A stretch of 23,740 bases of DNA, from positions 1 through 23,740 of the forward strand of contig CBIHNR010000082.1 of NCBI GenBank assembly GCA_966211215.1. The letters are read 5' to 3'. Positions 13,147-21,179 of the stretch are shown piece after piece (the first letter of the stretch is position 1; every line of letters begins with the position of its first letter). The notes beneath the pieces were generated by a model that was not told where the DNA came from, did no database searches, and was given only the letters and a program-made list of their open reading frames with translations. The stretch comes from Desertivirga sp966211215. Its GTDB lineage: Bacteria > Bacteroidota > Bacteroidia > Sphingobacteriales > Sphingobacteriaceae. A program made the position numbers and the translations under genes.

Positions 13147-14505
13147 ATGCGTATACATTTAATCGCCGTGGGGGGCGCTGCTATGCATAATATGGCCATC
13201 GCCTTGTCCCAAAAAGGCCATAACGTTACTGGCTCAGACGATGCAATTTATGAGCCTTCACGCTCGAGACTGGAAAAAAACGGGCTTTTGCCCGCCAAAA
13301 TGGGCTGGTTTGAAGAAAATATCACTAAGGATTTAGACGCGGTAATATTGGGTATGCACGCCCATCCCGATAATCCGGAGCTCTTAAAAGCGCAAGAATT
13401 AGGCCTTAAAGTATATTCATATCCCGAATATGTATATGAGCAGTCTAAAGACAAGTTAAGGCTTGTAGTTGGTGGAAGTCATGGGAAAACTACCATAACG
13501 TCTATGATTTTGCATGTTTTAAAGGCCTGTGGTAAAGAATTCGACTATCTGGTGGGCGCTCAACTCGAGGGTTTTGAAACAATGGTTCAATTAAGCGATG
13601 CACCTTTAATTGTCATTGAAGGTGACGAGTATTTGTCTTCACCCATAGACAGGCGCCCCAAATTCCATCTTTATAAAGCGAATATTGGAATTATTAGCGG
13701 CATTGCCTGGGACCATATTAATGTGTTTCCAACCTTCGAAAATTACCTCGAACAGTTCGAGATTTTTGTGGAAACGATACAGCCGGGTGGTTCTGTTATT
13801 TATAATGCGGAAGATGAAGTTGTTTTGCAACTAATTGGAAATGTTGGTGTTAATATAAAAAAGGTGCCATATGTTTCTGTGGAAAATTATACTAAAAACG
13901 GGATTACTTACCTGCAAGTTAATGGAAAAAATGTCCCGCTAAAGGTTTTCGGGAAACATAACCTGCAAAACATTGAAGCTGCGCATGAGGCTTGTAAAGT
14001 TGTGGGAATTACGGATGAACAATTTTACACAGCCATAAGCTCATTTAAAGGTGCTGCAAAAAGGCTCGAATTATTAGGTGCTAATGAAAATACAGCCGTG
14101 TATAAAGACTTTGCACATTCGCCTTCTAAGCTAAAAGCTACAATAGAAGCTGTAAAAGGGCAGTTTCCTGATAGAGAGCTGGTTGCGATAATGGAACTGC
14201 ATACTTTCAGTAGTTTGAATAGAGATTTTTTAAATGAGTATCGGGGAAGTATTAATAAAGCGGATATACCAATAGTATTTATAGATATTCACACTTTCGC
14301 ACAAAAAAAAGTGGAACCTTATGGCGAGAATGCAGTAAAACAAGCATTTGGTAACAATGAGTTAAATTTTTTCAATCAAACTGAAATATTGGTAGAGTTT
14401 TTGAGTTCTATTAATTATAAGGGGAAAAATTTGCTTGTTATGAGTTCCGGAGATTTCTGTGGATTGAATTTGAAGGACTTATCTGATATGGTATTAAGGT
14501 CTTGA
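13147..14505 (+). CDS. mpl: UDP-N-acetylmuramate:L-Ala-gamma-D-Glu-meso-DAP ligase (Mpl), murein recycling
   Basis: This 452-residue Mur ligase joins recycled murein tripeptide to UDP-N-acetylmuramate. The N-terminal Rossmann part MRIHLIAVGGAAMHNMAIAL is followed by the ATP-binding P-loop GGSHGKTT at 109-116 and the middle-domain segments IEGDEY and AWDHINVFPT. The C-terminal domain contains FKGAAKRLE and DFAHSPSKL, which help distinguish Mpl from MurC. Length matches Mpl (about 455). It lies 60 nt after prmA, separated by T-rich DNA with only a weak CTGTA/TACAG hairpin, so read-through from the upstream operon is possible. MurC is the main alternative, but the sequence motifs favour Mpl. Confidence 0.9.
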   Translation: MRIHLIAVGGAAMHNMAIALSQKGHNVTGSDDAIYEPSRSRLEKNGLLPAKMGWFEENITKDLDAVILGMHAHPDNPELLKAQELGLKVYSYPEYVYEQSKDKLRLVVGGSHGKTTITSMILHVLKACGKEFDYLVGAQLEGFETMVQLSDAPLIVIEGDEYLSSPIDRRPKFHLYKANIGIISGIAWDHINVFPTFENYLEQFEIFVETIQPGGSVIYNAEDEVVLQLIGNVGVNIKKVPYVSVENYTKNGITYLQVNGKNVPLKVFGKHNLQNIEAAHEACKVVGITDEQFYTAISSFKGAAKRLELLGANENTAVYKDFAHSPSKLKATIEAVKGQFPDRELVAIMELHTFSSLNRDFLNEYRGSINKADIPIVFIDIHTFAQKKVEPYGENAVKQAFGNNELNFFNQTEILVEFLSSINYKGKNLLVMSSGDFCGLNLKDLSDMVLRS

Positions 14506-14529
14506 GGTAATAAAAACAATTAAAGGAAA

Positions 14530-14871
14530 ATGAAAACATTAGGAAAAAAGATAAGGCTCCTAAGGCACCAGAAGGGGTGGAGCCAGGAAGATGTAGCAAA
14601 GAGGTTGGATATTTCTATTCCTGCATTCTCAAAAATTGAAACTGGCATTACAGATATCAATCTTTCTCGTTTAGAACAAATCTCTAAACTGTTTGATATG
14701 ACAGTAGTGCAACTGCTTACATATAACGATAATGAGCAACAGGAGAAGTATGTTTCTGAACTTGAAAATATTTCGAAACGGTTACAGGAAAGGGAAGCTG
14801 AGGTAATTGAATTGCAAAAGAAAATTATCGACCTGTTCGAAGAAATCAGAAGGACTAAAGTCCTTGCTTAA
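14530..14871 (+). CDS. XRE-family regulator with C-terminal coiled coil
   Basis: A 113-residue protein with a classical helix-turn-helix at residues 5-65 (IRLLRHQKGWSQEDVAKRLD, then ISIPAFSKIETG) and a coiled-coil-like C-terminus from about 72 to 108, rich in Glu and Leu (QQEKYVSELENISKRLQERE), likely for dimerisation. This layout is common in Bacteroidota and usually of unknown target. It starts 24 nt after mpl, so the two are probably co-transcribed. It is followed by a long hairpin at 14918-14990 that should end the transcript. It is unrelated in detail to the XRE protein at 8061-8306. Confidence 0.92.
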   Translation: MKTLGKKIRLLRHQKGWSQEDVAKRLDISIPAFSKIETGITDINLSRLEQISKLFDMTVVQLLTYNDNEQQEKYVSELENISKRLQEREAEVIELQKKIIDLFEEIRRTKVLA

Positions 14872-14917
14872 TTAGATAGAAGAAGCTTAATTAAAAAGCA
14901 TATTTTATCACTTTAAG

Positions 14918-14990
14918 TTTGTCATTCAGACGATAGGAGAATTCTTCATGCAATAATGCATGTAAATAACTCCTGTCGTCGATAGACAAA
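14918..14990. repeat. Long compound hairpin between convergent genes (REP-like)
   Basis: Three nested complementary pairs share one axis: TTTGTC (14918-14923) with GACAAA (14985-14990), GACGATAGGAG (14929-14939) with CTCCTGTCGTC (14970-14980; one wobble), and the palindrome CATGCAATAATGCATG (14947-14962). It lies between the convergent XRE and GNAT genes. The opening GTCATTCAGACGATAGGAG resembles dispersed intergenic palindromes of this phylum. It could also act as a bidirectional terminator. Confidence 0.75.
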
Positions 14991-15003
14991 TTTGCGTAAT
15001 CCC

Positions 15004-16122
15004 TTAAAATATTTTTCTCATTGTAACGTGTCGTTTGCCAAAGGTTGCTCCGGTTGCCTCATGAATAGCAAGCATTTTATCGTTGAAATCGCCCACCCAG
15101 GAAAGTTCCAGTTCTTCGTACTGGTTTAACGGAAGCACATATTCTTTAAGTTTAATAAACATGGCTGATTCAAGCCCATGTTTCTGATAAGCTTTTTTTG
15201 TCCCCATTACCACAGCACGCATTCGCGAAACACCTTTCCAGCGGTAGTATAAAAATTTTAACTTTTCAATAAGCCCCAATTTGCCGTTTAAAGGCTTTAT
15301 AATTTGGTTGGCATCGGGTAAGATAATTACGAACGAAGCGGGCTCTCCATTAACGTAAGAAAACCAGATCAACCGCTCGTCCATAATGGCTTTCATTTTA
15401 TTAAAGCTTTCGATAAGAGTTTCCTTAGTGATAGGAGCGAAATTTTCAAAATCCTGCCAGGCGTCGTTGTAGATTTCCATAAAGTCGTTGGCAAACCTGT
15501 CGATCTCTTTAACCTTGAAATGCTCGAAATTATATCCTGGCTTTTTAGCCACCCATTCGGCTATTTTGGTAAATCTTTCCGGGAAGGGTTTATTAACTTC
15601 CAGATGATTAGTGATTTGCTCATATAATGGAGTGAAGCCGTACGCTTCAAATAACGGCTTGTAATATGGCCGGTGGTAATTCATCCCGTAAGAGGGGTGA
15701 GTGAAACCTTCTACCAACAATCCCCAAAAAGTATCGTTTTCGCCAAAATTGATAGGCCCGTCCATTGCTTCCATGCCTTTTTCTTGCAGCCATTGCCTGG
15801 CTGTGTCAAAAAGTTGATTAGCGGCCTCTTGATCATCAATGCATTCAAAAAAACCTATGCCTCCTGTAGGCTGGGGAAAAGAATTCGATTTTTTGTAATT
15901 GATAAAAGCAGCAATACGCCCGATGAGCCTTCCACTGCCATTTTTAGCCACCCATCTTGTAATAACTCCGTGCGCATGAAAGTTATTCTGGGCTGGATCA
16001 AATACCTTTTCAATGTCGGCATCCAAAGGACATACCCAGGCGCTGTCATTTGTATAAATTATTCGGGCTACGTTTAAAAAATCCTTTTTTGTTTTACTAT
16101 CCTTTACTTCAGTAATTGTCAT
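15004..16122 (-). CDS. GNAT-fold N-acetyltransferase-like protein
   Basis: A 372-residue protein of a Bacteroidota family usually annotated as GNAT family or hypothetical. The first 130 residues contain the acetyltransferase-like segment RWVAKNGSGRLIGRIAAFIN and GGIGFFECIDDQEAANQLFD, where RLIGRIAA corresponds to strand 4 and the following helix of the fold. The middle has GPINFGENDTFWGLLVEGF and YGMNYHRPYYKPLFEAYGF, conserved in this family. The C-terminal half, including ELSWVGDFNDKMLAIHEATG, looks like a second, degenerate GNAT repeat. The substrate is unknown. It is transcribed alone, between a hairpin downstream and a terminator upstream. Confidence 0.85.
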   Translation of the reverse strand: MTITEVKDSKTKKDFLNVARIIYTNDSAWVCPLDADIEKVFDPAQNNFHAHGVITRWVAKNGSGRLIGRIAAFINYKKSNSFPQPTGGIGFFECIDDQEAANQLFDTARQWLQEKGMEAMDGPINFGENDTFWGLLVEGFTHPSYGMNYHRPYYKPLFEAYGFTPLYEQITNHLEVNKPFPERFTKIAEWVAKKPGYNFEHFKVKEIDRFANDFMEIYNDAWQDFENFAPITKETLIESFNKMKAIMDERLIWFSYVNGEPASFVIILPDANQIIKPLNGKLGLIEKLKFLYYRWKGVSRMRAVVMGTKKAYQKHGLESAMFIKLKEYVLPLNQYEELELSWVGDFNDKMLAIHEATGATFGKRHVTMRKIF

Positions 16123-16140
16123 AGGTTGTTAAAAATAACA

Positions 16141-16166
16141 AAAGCATCCAGCGTGCTGGATGCTTT
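16141..16166 (-). terminator. Strong intrinsic terminator downstream of the Asp-rich gene
   Basis: AAAGCATCCAGC (16141-16152) and GCTGGATGCTTT (16155-16166) form a perfect 12-bp stem with a tiny loop. On the minus strand it is followed by a T-rich tail. It separates the Asp-rich gene from the GNAT gene. Confidence 0.85.
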
Positions 16167-16191
16167 ATTTCATTGACATATTTTAAAATTT

Positions 16192-16380
16192 TTAATAATC
16201 GTCGTCGTCGTCTAAGCCGCCTAGTTCATCAAAACCGAGGTCTTCCATTTGGCTGTCAAAATCATCATCATCGTCGTCATCAAAGCTTCTTTTAGGCTTC
16301 GTTTCCATTGGCTTTACTTCTGGTTTCTTTGCGCTACTAATAGTGCTTTTTGTAGTGCTTGGATTCTTCGGCGTTTTCAT
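16192..16380 (-). CDS. Small Asp-rich low-complexity protein
   Basis: A 62-residue protein with two halves of opposite charge. Residues 1-31 are Lys/Ser/Thr/Pro-rich (MKTPKNPSTTKSTISSAKKP, then EVKPMETKPKR). Residues 34-62 are almost entirely acidic, with DDDDDDDFDSQMEDLGFDEL and a final DDDDDY. It is probably disordered. No domain or signal peptide is visible. The ATG start, separate position and strong terminator right after the stop support a real gene. Similar short acidic proteins are common hypothetical genes in this phylum. A charge-based binding role, for example to basic proteins or metal ions, is only a guess. It lies 121 nt after scpB, with a hairpin between. Confidence 0.75.
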   Translation of the reverse strand: MKTPKNPSTTKSTISSAKKPEVKPMETKPKRSFDDDDDDDFDSQMEDLGFDELGGLDDDDDY

Positions 16381-16442
16381 AATATCAAGTAATTGTATAA
16401 GCTATATCAAACTGGATTTAAGAACTAATTTACTTTAAAAAT

Positions 16443-16493
16443 CTGATTTCTGTTAGGGCAAAAATAAAATAAAATCGTTTTTGCAGAAATCAG
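16443..16493 (-). terminator. Hairpin terminator downstream of scpB
   Basis: CTGATTTCTG (16443-16452) and CAGAAATCAG (16484-16493) are perfect inverted repeats. The loop contains a second pair, GCAAAAA (16458-16464) with TTTTTGC (16478-16484). On the minus strand a short T-run (ATTTTT) follows. It lies directly after the scpB stop. Confidence 0.55.
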
Positions 16494-16501
16494 TGTTGAA
16501 A

Positions 16502-17062
16502 TTATTCGTTCTTTTCGCCGATTGAATTTTCGCCGCCTGCAAAGTCTTTTAAATGAGGTAATTCAGCACTGCTTTTTATTCCAAAATAGTCCATAAACAG
16601 CGTGCTGGTACAATAGAGGAGGGGTTTTCCTATAGTTTCGGCTTTGCCGGCAATAGAAATGAGCTCTTTTTCGAGGAGCCTTTGAATAGAATAATCGCAG
16701 TTTACACCCCTTATTTGTTCAATTTCCAGCTTGGTTATAGGCTGTTTGTAAGCAATGATCGATAGGGTTTCAAGTGCTGCCTGGCTTAGCTTCTTTTTTG
16801 ACTTTTGAAGCTGTAGAAGGTTGATTAATGAATGATATTCTTTCTTGGTGAGGAATTGAAAGCCACCGTTGAGCTCCACCAGTGCAAATGCATAATCTAC
16901 CGAACTGTACTTTTCTTTAATGGCTTCCAGGTGCACCGATATTTCATCATTAGTAATGCTTTCATATCCTGCCGCCTGTAAGGTAAGCCGTATATCCGAA
17001 ACAGAGATGCTTTGGTCTGACACAAAAACTAAAGCTTCAATATTTAATTGTACTGGGTTCAA
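16502..17062 (-). CDS. scpB: Segregation and condensation protein B (ScpB)
   Basis: ScpB joins ScpA and SMC in the complex that organises and segregates the chromosome. The 186-residue protein has the family layout of two winged-helix domains: residues 1-85, starting NIEALVFVSDQSISVSDIRL, and about 90-165, with the signature LSQAALETLSIIAYKQPITK followed by EIEQIRGVNCDYSIQRLLEK. The start codon is TTG at 17062; no ATG is available upstream in frame before the promoter element, and the N-terminus aligns with family members at that point. A perfect TAAGTTTG promoter element lies 20 nt upstream. scpA is not in the window, so the two are not adjacent on this side. Confidence 0.95.
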   Translation of the reverse strand: MNPVQLNIEALVFVSDQSISVSDIRLTLQAAGYESITNDEISVHLEAIKEKYSSVDYAFALVELNGGFQFLTKKEYHSLINLLQLQKSKKKLSQAALETLSIIAYKQPITKLEIEQIRGVNCDYSIQRLLEKELISIAGKAETIGKPLLYCTSTLFMDYFGIKSSAELPHLKDFAGGENSIGEKNE

Positions 17063-17081
17063 ACTCTTATTTTTTATTTGG

Positions 17082-17089
17082 CAAACTTA
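17082..17089 (-). promoter_or_regulatory. scpB promoter -7 element
   Basis: On the minus strand these bases read TAAGTTTG, a full match to TAnnTTTG. Transcription would begin about 13 nt before the TTG start of scpB. Confidence 0.55.
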
Positions 17090-17128
17090 AGGATTTTGCG
17101 CAAAAAAGCGCCAGAATGCCCTTAAAAC

Positions 17129-17163
17129 AAAAAAGCGGTGAAACTTTGGGGAGTTCCAGCCGC
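17129..17163 (-). terminator. Terminator of the response regulator/sensor kinase operon
   Basis: On the minus strand GCGG pairs with CCGC and, inside, GGAACT pairs with AGTTTC (one wobble), followed immediately by T6. It lies 122 nt after the kinase stop. The rest of the 17063-17284 gap shows only AT-rich sequence. Confidence 0.65.
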
Positions 17164-17284
17164 TAAACACACACTTAGATAAAATTATAATAATAACTCT
17201 TGCGAGCTTTTAAAATCAAATTGTTAATACAATAATAAAAGTTTAATTAAATGGTTTACCTGTTTATTGAGTAAGCGGTAGCTT

Positions 17285-20209
17285 CTAATGAGTAAACGGT
17301 TGAAAAGGTATTTTTATAGAGACTTTTGTGCCTTCTGGCTCAAGCTGTATAACTTCGATCTCAATGGGCTGCTCTTTAAACTTATTTAAAAGTTTGATCC
17401 TTTCGGTAGTTAACTGCATGCCCCTGCTTATATGGCCTTCAGTTTTCTGCTGCATCGAATTTTGAATACCTATCCCGTCGTCTTTTATCTCAATCTCTAA
17501 AACAGCTTCTTTTATTAACGTGATATTGATCCAAATATTTCCGTTGTCTTCCTTGGGCATAAGCCCGTGCCATATAGCATTTTCAACAAATGGCTGCAGC
17601 AGCATGGATGGTATATAGGTGTCGCTTTGGTTTATTTGGGTATCTACATTGATCTTATAACTCATGCGCTCTCCAAAGCGCATCTTTTCCAGCGAGAGGT
17701 ATAAATTGAGGTAAGATATTTCTTCTTCAATTGTTATATAACTTTTATTACAGTTTTCGAGGTTTTTTCTCAGCAGCCTGGCAAAGCCCGTTAATGCCTG
17801 GTTTGCCATTGTATTTTCCTTGGTATTGATGAAATATTGAATGGAGTTCATCACGTTGAACACAAAGTGCGGGTTCATCATTGCCTGCAGGGCTTGCTGC
17901 TCTAATGAAATGATTTTTGATTGGATTAATAAACGCTCGTTTTCCTTTGCTCTTTTCGACTTATAGTACCGGCTTATTAAATAGGCAAAGCTTAAACCCG
18001 TTGCAAGCAGGCTAAGGATTATAAACCACCAGGTTTTCCAGAATGGAGGGTTAATGGTAAATTGAACTTCTATAGGCTTGCTCCAATTACTATTGAGGCT
18101 TTTTGCCCGTATTTGAAGGTGATAGACTCCTGCCTGTAATGAAGCGAATTCAATAGTATTGTTGGCTGTTTCGTTCCATCTGAACTCCGGATTGAGCCGG
18201 TAACTGTACCTTACGCCGGCCGGATGCTCAAAATCCAGGGCTATAAAATTAACAGTGATATTGTTTTTTAAATAAGGCAGGCTCACCAGCGTATCGGTTC
18301 TCACGGCTTTTTTATTTGCCAAAAGCTGATTTATATACAGTTTGGGAGCTGGTATCTTTTGCTGAGACTGCTTTGTGCAGAAAATTGAAAGTCCGTTGTT
18401 GGTTGCAGCGTATACCGTATCGTTCTCAACGATGAGGCTATTTACTTCTGATGATATTAAGCCATTTTCGGTGCCGAAATTAGTTACCTGCTCATGGTTA
18501 GCAAAATTGATTTTGCTAATTCCCTTGCCTGTAACAACCCAGGCAGTGTTTCCTTGGGTAAAAATGCGCTTGCAAATATTGCTGGGCAGCCCGTTTTGTG
18601 TACTGATAGTTTTAACACGCTTAAGTCCTTTTAGGACCAGAAGTCCGTGGCCATAGGTAGAACATAATATCGAACCGTCAGGAAGCTCTGCAATATCTGT
18701 AATCCTCTGGCTGCTTTGGCTATTGTCCTGAAACAGCTGAACTTGGTTGTATTGGCAGTACAGCCCGTTAATGTTGGCGAGCCAAAGCCTTCCGTCAGAA
18801 TCATAAAATACCGCAAAGGCCCGGTTCTGTATATGCTGCTTATTTAGTTGAGCTTGCTTTGAGTCGAAAACTAAAGCGTTATTTTTATTTTCTATAAGAT
18901 AAACTCCCGAGGCCATCGCCAGGGCAATTTTACCAGCTTTGCTTACGCTGAAATCTTTAATAGCGTAAATGCCCTGATGTTGTTCCTTTAAAAAGCTAAT
19001 GCTATTAGTGGCTGGCTTGAATTCACCAAATTGATGATTGGAGGCAAACCAGACCGAATTTCGTCCGGAATCAAAAACCAATTCCCTAACCGGGTTATAG
19101 CCTCCGGATTTTAACGTGGTATGAACTACCTGGCCATTTTTTACCAGGTCAATGCTGCCATCTTGCAAGCCTAAAACTAACTGATTTTTGATTTTTAACA
19201 CACTGTGTACCGCGCTGGAATTCAAGCCATCTTTTGATGTGTAGTTAATGGTTGATTGCGCATAGGCCGGCAGCATGTACAAACCATTGCCTATTGTGGA
19301 AATCCAGATGTTACCCTGTTGGTCTTGTAAAATGTCGGAAATAATATTTTCTTTTAAATGGCTTTCTACCTGGCTCTTTTCGGTATTTAGCAGATATAAG
19401 CCATCGCCCATGGTGCTAAACCATAAATTTCCTTTCTTGTCCGCTATAAATTTTCCTGCGGCATTTGAAATAATTTCTTCGGGCAGATAACTTACAATGT
19501 GCACCCAATGGTCATTGTAATGAATAAGCCCTGTTTTAGAAAGAAATAAAATTGACCGGTCATTCGGGTTTTGCAAGATCGCTTTAGAAGATATCGGAAG
19601 TTCTGAGATTATTTTTTTTTCAAACTTGTTATTTCGGTATTCCTGAAAGTGATCCTGGCTTAATGCGAACAATTTCTTTTCTGCATTCTCAAACAGAAAA
19701 GCGCCATTTAAAGGTGTGGCAGAACTGTGGAAACGTGATTGGTTATCAAAAATTTCAAGCAGTTTGTTTTGATTAGTAGAAAACCATAAGTGATGGTTAG
19801 AATCCTCAAAGAAGGATACAAAGCTGCCTTTGCAGATGGATTGCCGGAGTAATTTGTTGTTTTCTGTATTGTAAAATTTCTTTTGAAAGTAATAGCTCAG
19901 CTTCCCATTCAAAGTTAAAAACCAGATTCTGCCTTTCGAGTCCTCTTTAATTTGAAGTACTTCATTGTCGGATAGCCCATTGTCTATCGTAAATAACTCA
20001 AAGTTTTTTCCATCGAACCGGTTAACGCCGCTTTCGGTTGCTAGCCATATAAAGCCTTTTGAATCTTGATGGATCGAATAAATGGTAGAAGACGCTAGTC
20101 CCTGGTTTACCGAGTAATTTTTAAACGGAAGTGTTTGCCCCTGGCCTTTTGTAATGAACAATAAGCAGATTAGAATACAAAGCCAGATATAGGGTTTTAT
20201 TTTGCGCAA
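17285..20209 (-). CDS. Membrane sensor histidine kinase, periplasmic propeller plus LytS-type kinase
   Basis: A 974-residue sensor kinase. Residues 1-24 are a signal peptide (YIWLCILICLLFITKGQGQ). Residues 25 to about 620 carry repeated two-component-regulator propeller units, seen as DSKGFIWLATESGVNRFDGK, DQQGNIWISTIGNGLYMLPA and DSDGRLWLANINGLY. A Y_Y_Y-type beta domain follows (about 640-720), then one membrane segment at 727-749. The cytoplasmic part has a LytS/YpdA-type His-kinase domain with His781 in MNPHFVFN, and an ATPase with Asn877 in PFVENAIWHG and DDGIG at 910-914. The start codon is TTG; no ATG is near, and the signal peptide follows at once. It is 4 nt after the response regulator gene, which should be its partner. 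The ligand is unknown; related sensors often detect polysaccharides. Confidence 0.95.
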   Translation of the reverse strand: MRKIKPYIWLCILICLLFITKGQGQTLPFKNYSVNQGLASSTIYSIHQDSKGFIWLATESGVNRFDGKNFELFTIDNGLSDNEVLQIKEDSKGRIWFLTLNGKLSYYFQKKFYNTENNKLLRQSICKGSFVSFFEDSNHHLWFSTNQNKLLEIFDNQSRFHSSATPLNGAFLFENAEKKLFALSQDHFQEYRNNKFEKKIISELPISSKAILQNPNDRSILFLSKTGLIHYNDHWVHIVSYLPEEIISNAAGKFIADKKGNLWFSTMGDGLYLLNTEKSQVESHLKENIISDILQDQQGNIWISTIGNGLYMLPAYAQSTINYTSKDGLNSSAVHSVLKIKNQLVLGLQDGSIDLVKNGQVVHTTLKSGGYNPVRELVFDSGRNSVWFASNHQFGEFKPATNSISFLKEQHQGIYAIKDFSVSKAGKIALAMASGVYLIENKNNALVFDSKQAQLNKQHIQNRAFAVFYDSDGRLWLANINGLYCQYNQVQLFQDNSQSSQRITDIAELPDGSILCSTYGHGLLVLKGLKRVKTISTQNGLPSNICKRIFTQGNTAWVVTGKGISKINFANHEQVTNFGTENGLISSEVNSLIVENDTVYAATNNGLSIFCTKQSQQKIPAPKLYINQLLANKKAVRTDTLVSLPYLKNNITVNFIALDFEHPAGVRYSYRLNPEFRWNETANNTIEFASLQAGVYHLQIRAKSLNSNWSKPIEVQFTINPPFWKTWWFIILSLLATGLSFAYLISRYYKSKRAKENERLLIQSKIISLEQQALQAMMNPHFVFNVMNSIQYFINTKENTMANQALTGFARLLRKNLENCNKSYITIEEEISYLNLYLSLEKMRFGERMSYKINVDTQINQSDTYIPSMLLQPFVENAIWHGLMPKEDNGNIWINITLIKEAVLEIEIKDDGIGIQNSMQQKTEGHISRGMQLTTERIKLLNKFKEQPIEIEVIQLEPEGTKVSIKIPFQPFTH

Positions 20210-20213
20210 TTTA

Positions 20214-20972
20214 TTATTTGTTGAAATACTGCCGGGCCTTTTCCTGGAATTCGGTCGCCCGCCTGCGCGATACAGGAAGCAGCGTATTATTACTTAGTAA
20301 AACCTGAAGCCCGTTTTTGTTGGAATAACTTCTTACATACTTAAGGTTTACAATGGCTGATTTATGTATCCTGATAAAATCGAAATTTTCAAGTGTTTCC
20401 TCAAATTCCTTTAACGGCTTTGAAATAACTGACTTTTCGCCGGTTTTAAGATGGAAAATGGAATAATTGCTATCAGCTTCTACATAAATAATATCGGCGG
20501 TGTCAATCACATTAAAGCCATAGGTGCCAGGCAGGCTTATTTTATCGCTCTTTTTAGGCTCTTTACTTTCCTGGCTTTCCGGCTGAGTTGTTTTTTGTGC
20601 AGCTACTAAGCTTGCCCATTCCTGGGCTTTGGAAACGGCCATTTTCAACTCATTAATGTCTATAGGTTTTAACAAATAATCAACGGCATTTGCCTTAAGA
20701 GCTTTTAACGCATATTGGTCATAAGCAGTAGTAAAAATAACCCTGATGTTTTTGTCGCGGAGGCTTGGCAATAATTCAAAGCCGTTTTCCTTTGGCATAG
20801 CGATGTCCAAAAAAACAATGTCAATAGCTTGTTCTTCAATAAGCCCCCTCGCCTCGGCAACAGATTTGGCAATGCCGGCCACATGCACTTCGGGGCAGTT
20901 TTCCTGTATCAAAAAGTATAGCGATTTCCGGCTATATTCTTCGTCATCAACAATAAGGGCGTTTAAAATCAT
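20214..20972 (-). CDS. LytTR-family response regulator
   Basis: From the ATG at 20972 the product has 252 residues. An N-terminal receiver domain contains the acidic pair in ALIVDDEEYSRKSLY, the phospho-acceptor Asp56 in VFLDIAMP, the conserved Thr in IFTTAYDQYALKAL and the Lys in DYLLKPI. A linker rich in Gln, Glu and Ser follows. The C-terminal LytTR DNA-binding domain runs from about 145 to 250 (YVEADSNYSIFHLKTGEKS and FIRIHKSAIVNLKYVRSY). A longer frame beginning at a TTG at 21002 adds ten residues not typical of receivers and is not preferred. It is first in a two-gene operon with the kinase at 17285 and probably regulates genes elsewhere. Confidence 0.95.
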   Translation of the reverse strand: MILNALIVDDEEYSRKSLYFLIQENCPEVHVAGIAKSVAEARGLIEEQAIDIVFLDIAMPKENGFELLPSLRDKNIRVIFTTAYDQYALKALKANAVDYLLKPIDINELKMAVSKAQEWASLVAAQKTTQPESQESKEPKKSDKISLPGTYGFNVIDTADIIYVEADSNYSIFHLKTGEKSVISKPLKEFEETLENFDFIRIHKSAIVNLKYVRSYSNKNGLQVLLSNNTLLPVSRRRATEFQEKARQYFNK

Positions 20973-21078
20973 TTTATTTCCGGCTGAATTTACCGAAAAC
21001 AAGGCTAAACCATCAATACTTAATAGTAATTCCCCAATGCGTATTAGATAAGCGTTAAGAATTAGCCCTGCTTAGTGA

Positions 21079-21111
21079 CAAATATAATTGATTATCAAAA
21101 CTTTAATCAAA
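21079..21111 (-). promoter_or_regulatory. Promoter of the response regulator/kinase operon
   Basis: Minus strand: TTTG (complement of 21108-21111), 21 nt, TATATTTG (complement of 21079-21086). Both elements match the Bacteroidota consensus fully with correct spacing, leaving a leader of about 100 nt before the ATG at 20972. Confidence 0.65.
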
Positions 21112-21168
21112 ATGAAGTGATCATTGTTTTTTTAGAAGGCCTGAATTAATCATCCGTATTACCAGAAA

Positions 21169-21176
21169 TATTTTTG
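21169..21176 (+). promoter_or_regulatory. TAnnTTTG match immediately before the DUF2652 gene
   Basis: TATTTTTG ends 3 nt before the ATG at 21180. The match is full but the distance is too short for a normal leader, and no -33 element is visible, so it may be a chance match in AT-rich DNA. Confidence 0.25.
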
Positions 21177-21179
21177 ATC

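Noticed and set aside
16310..16320. Spacer 1 (positions 45-55) shares GGCTTTACTTC with the Asp-rich gene
   Set aside because: Only 11 contiguous bases in low-complexity coding sequence; expected by chance and far short of a protospacer.
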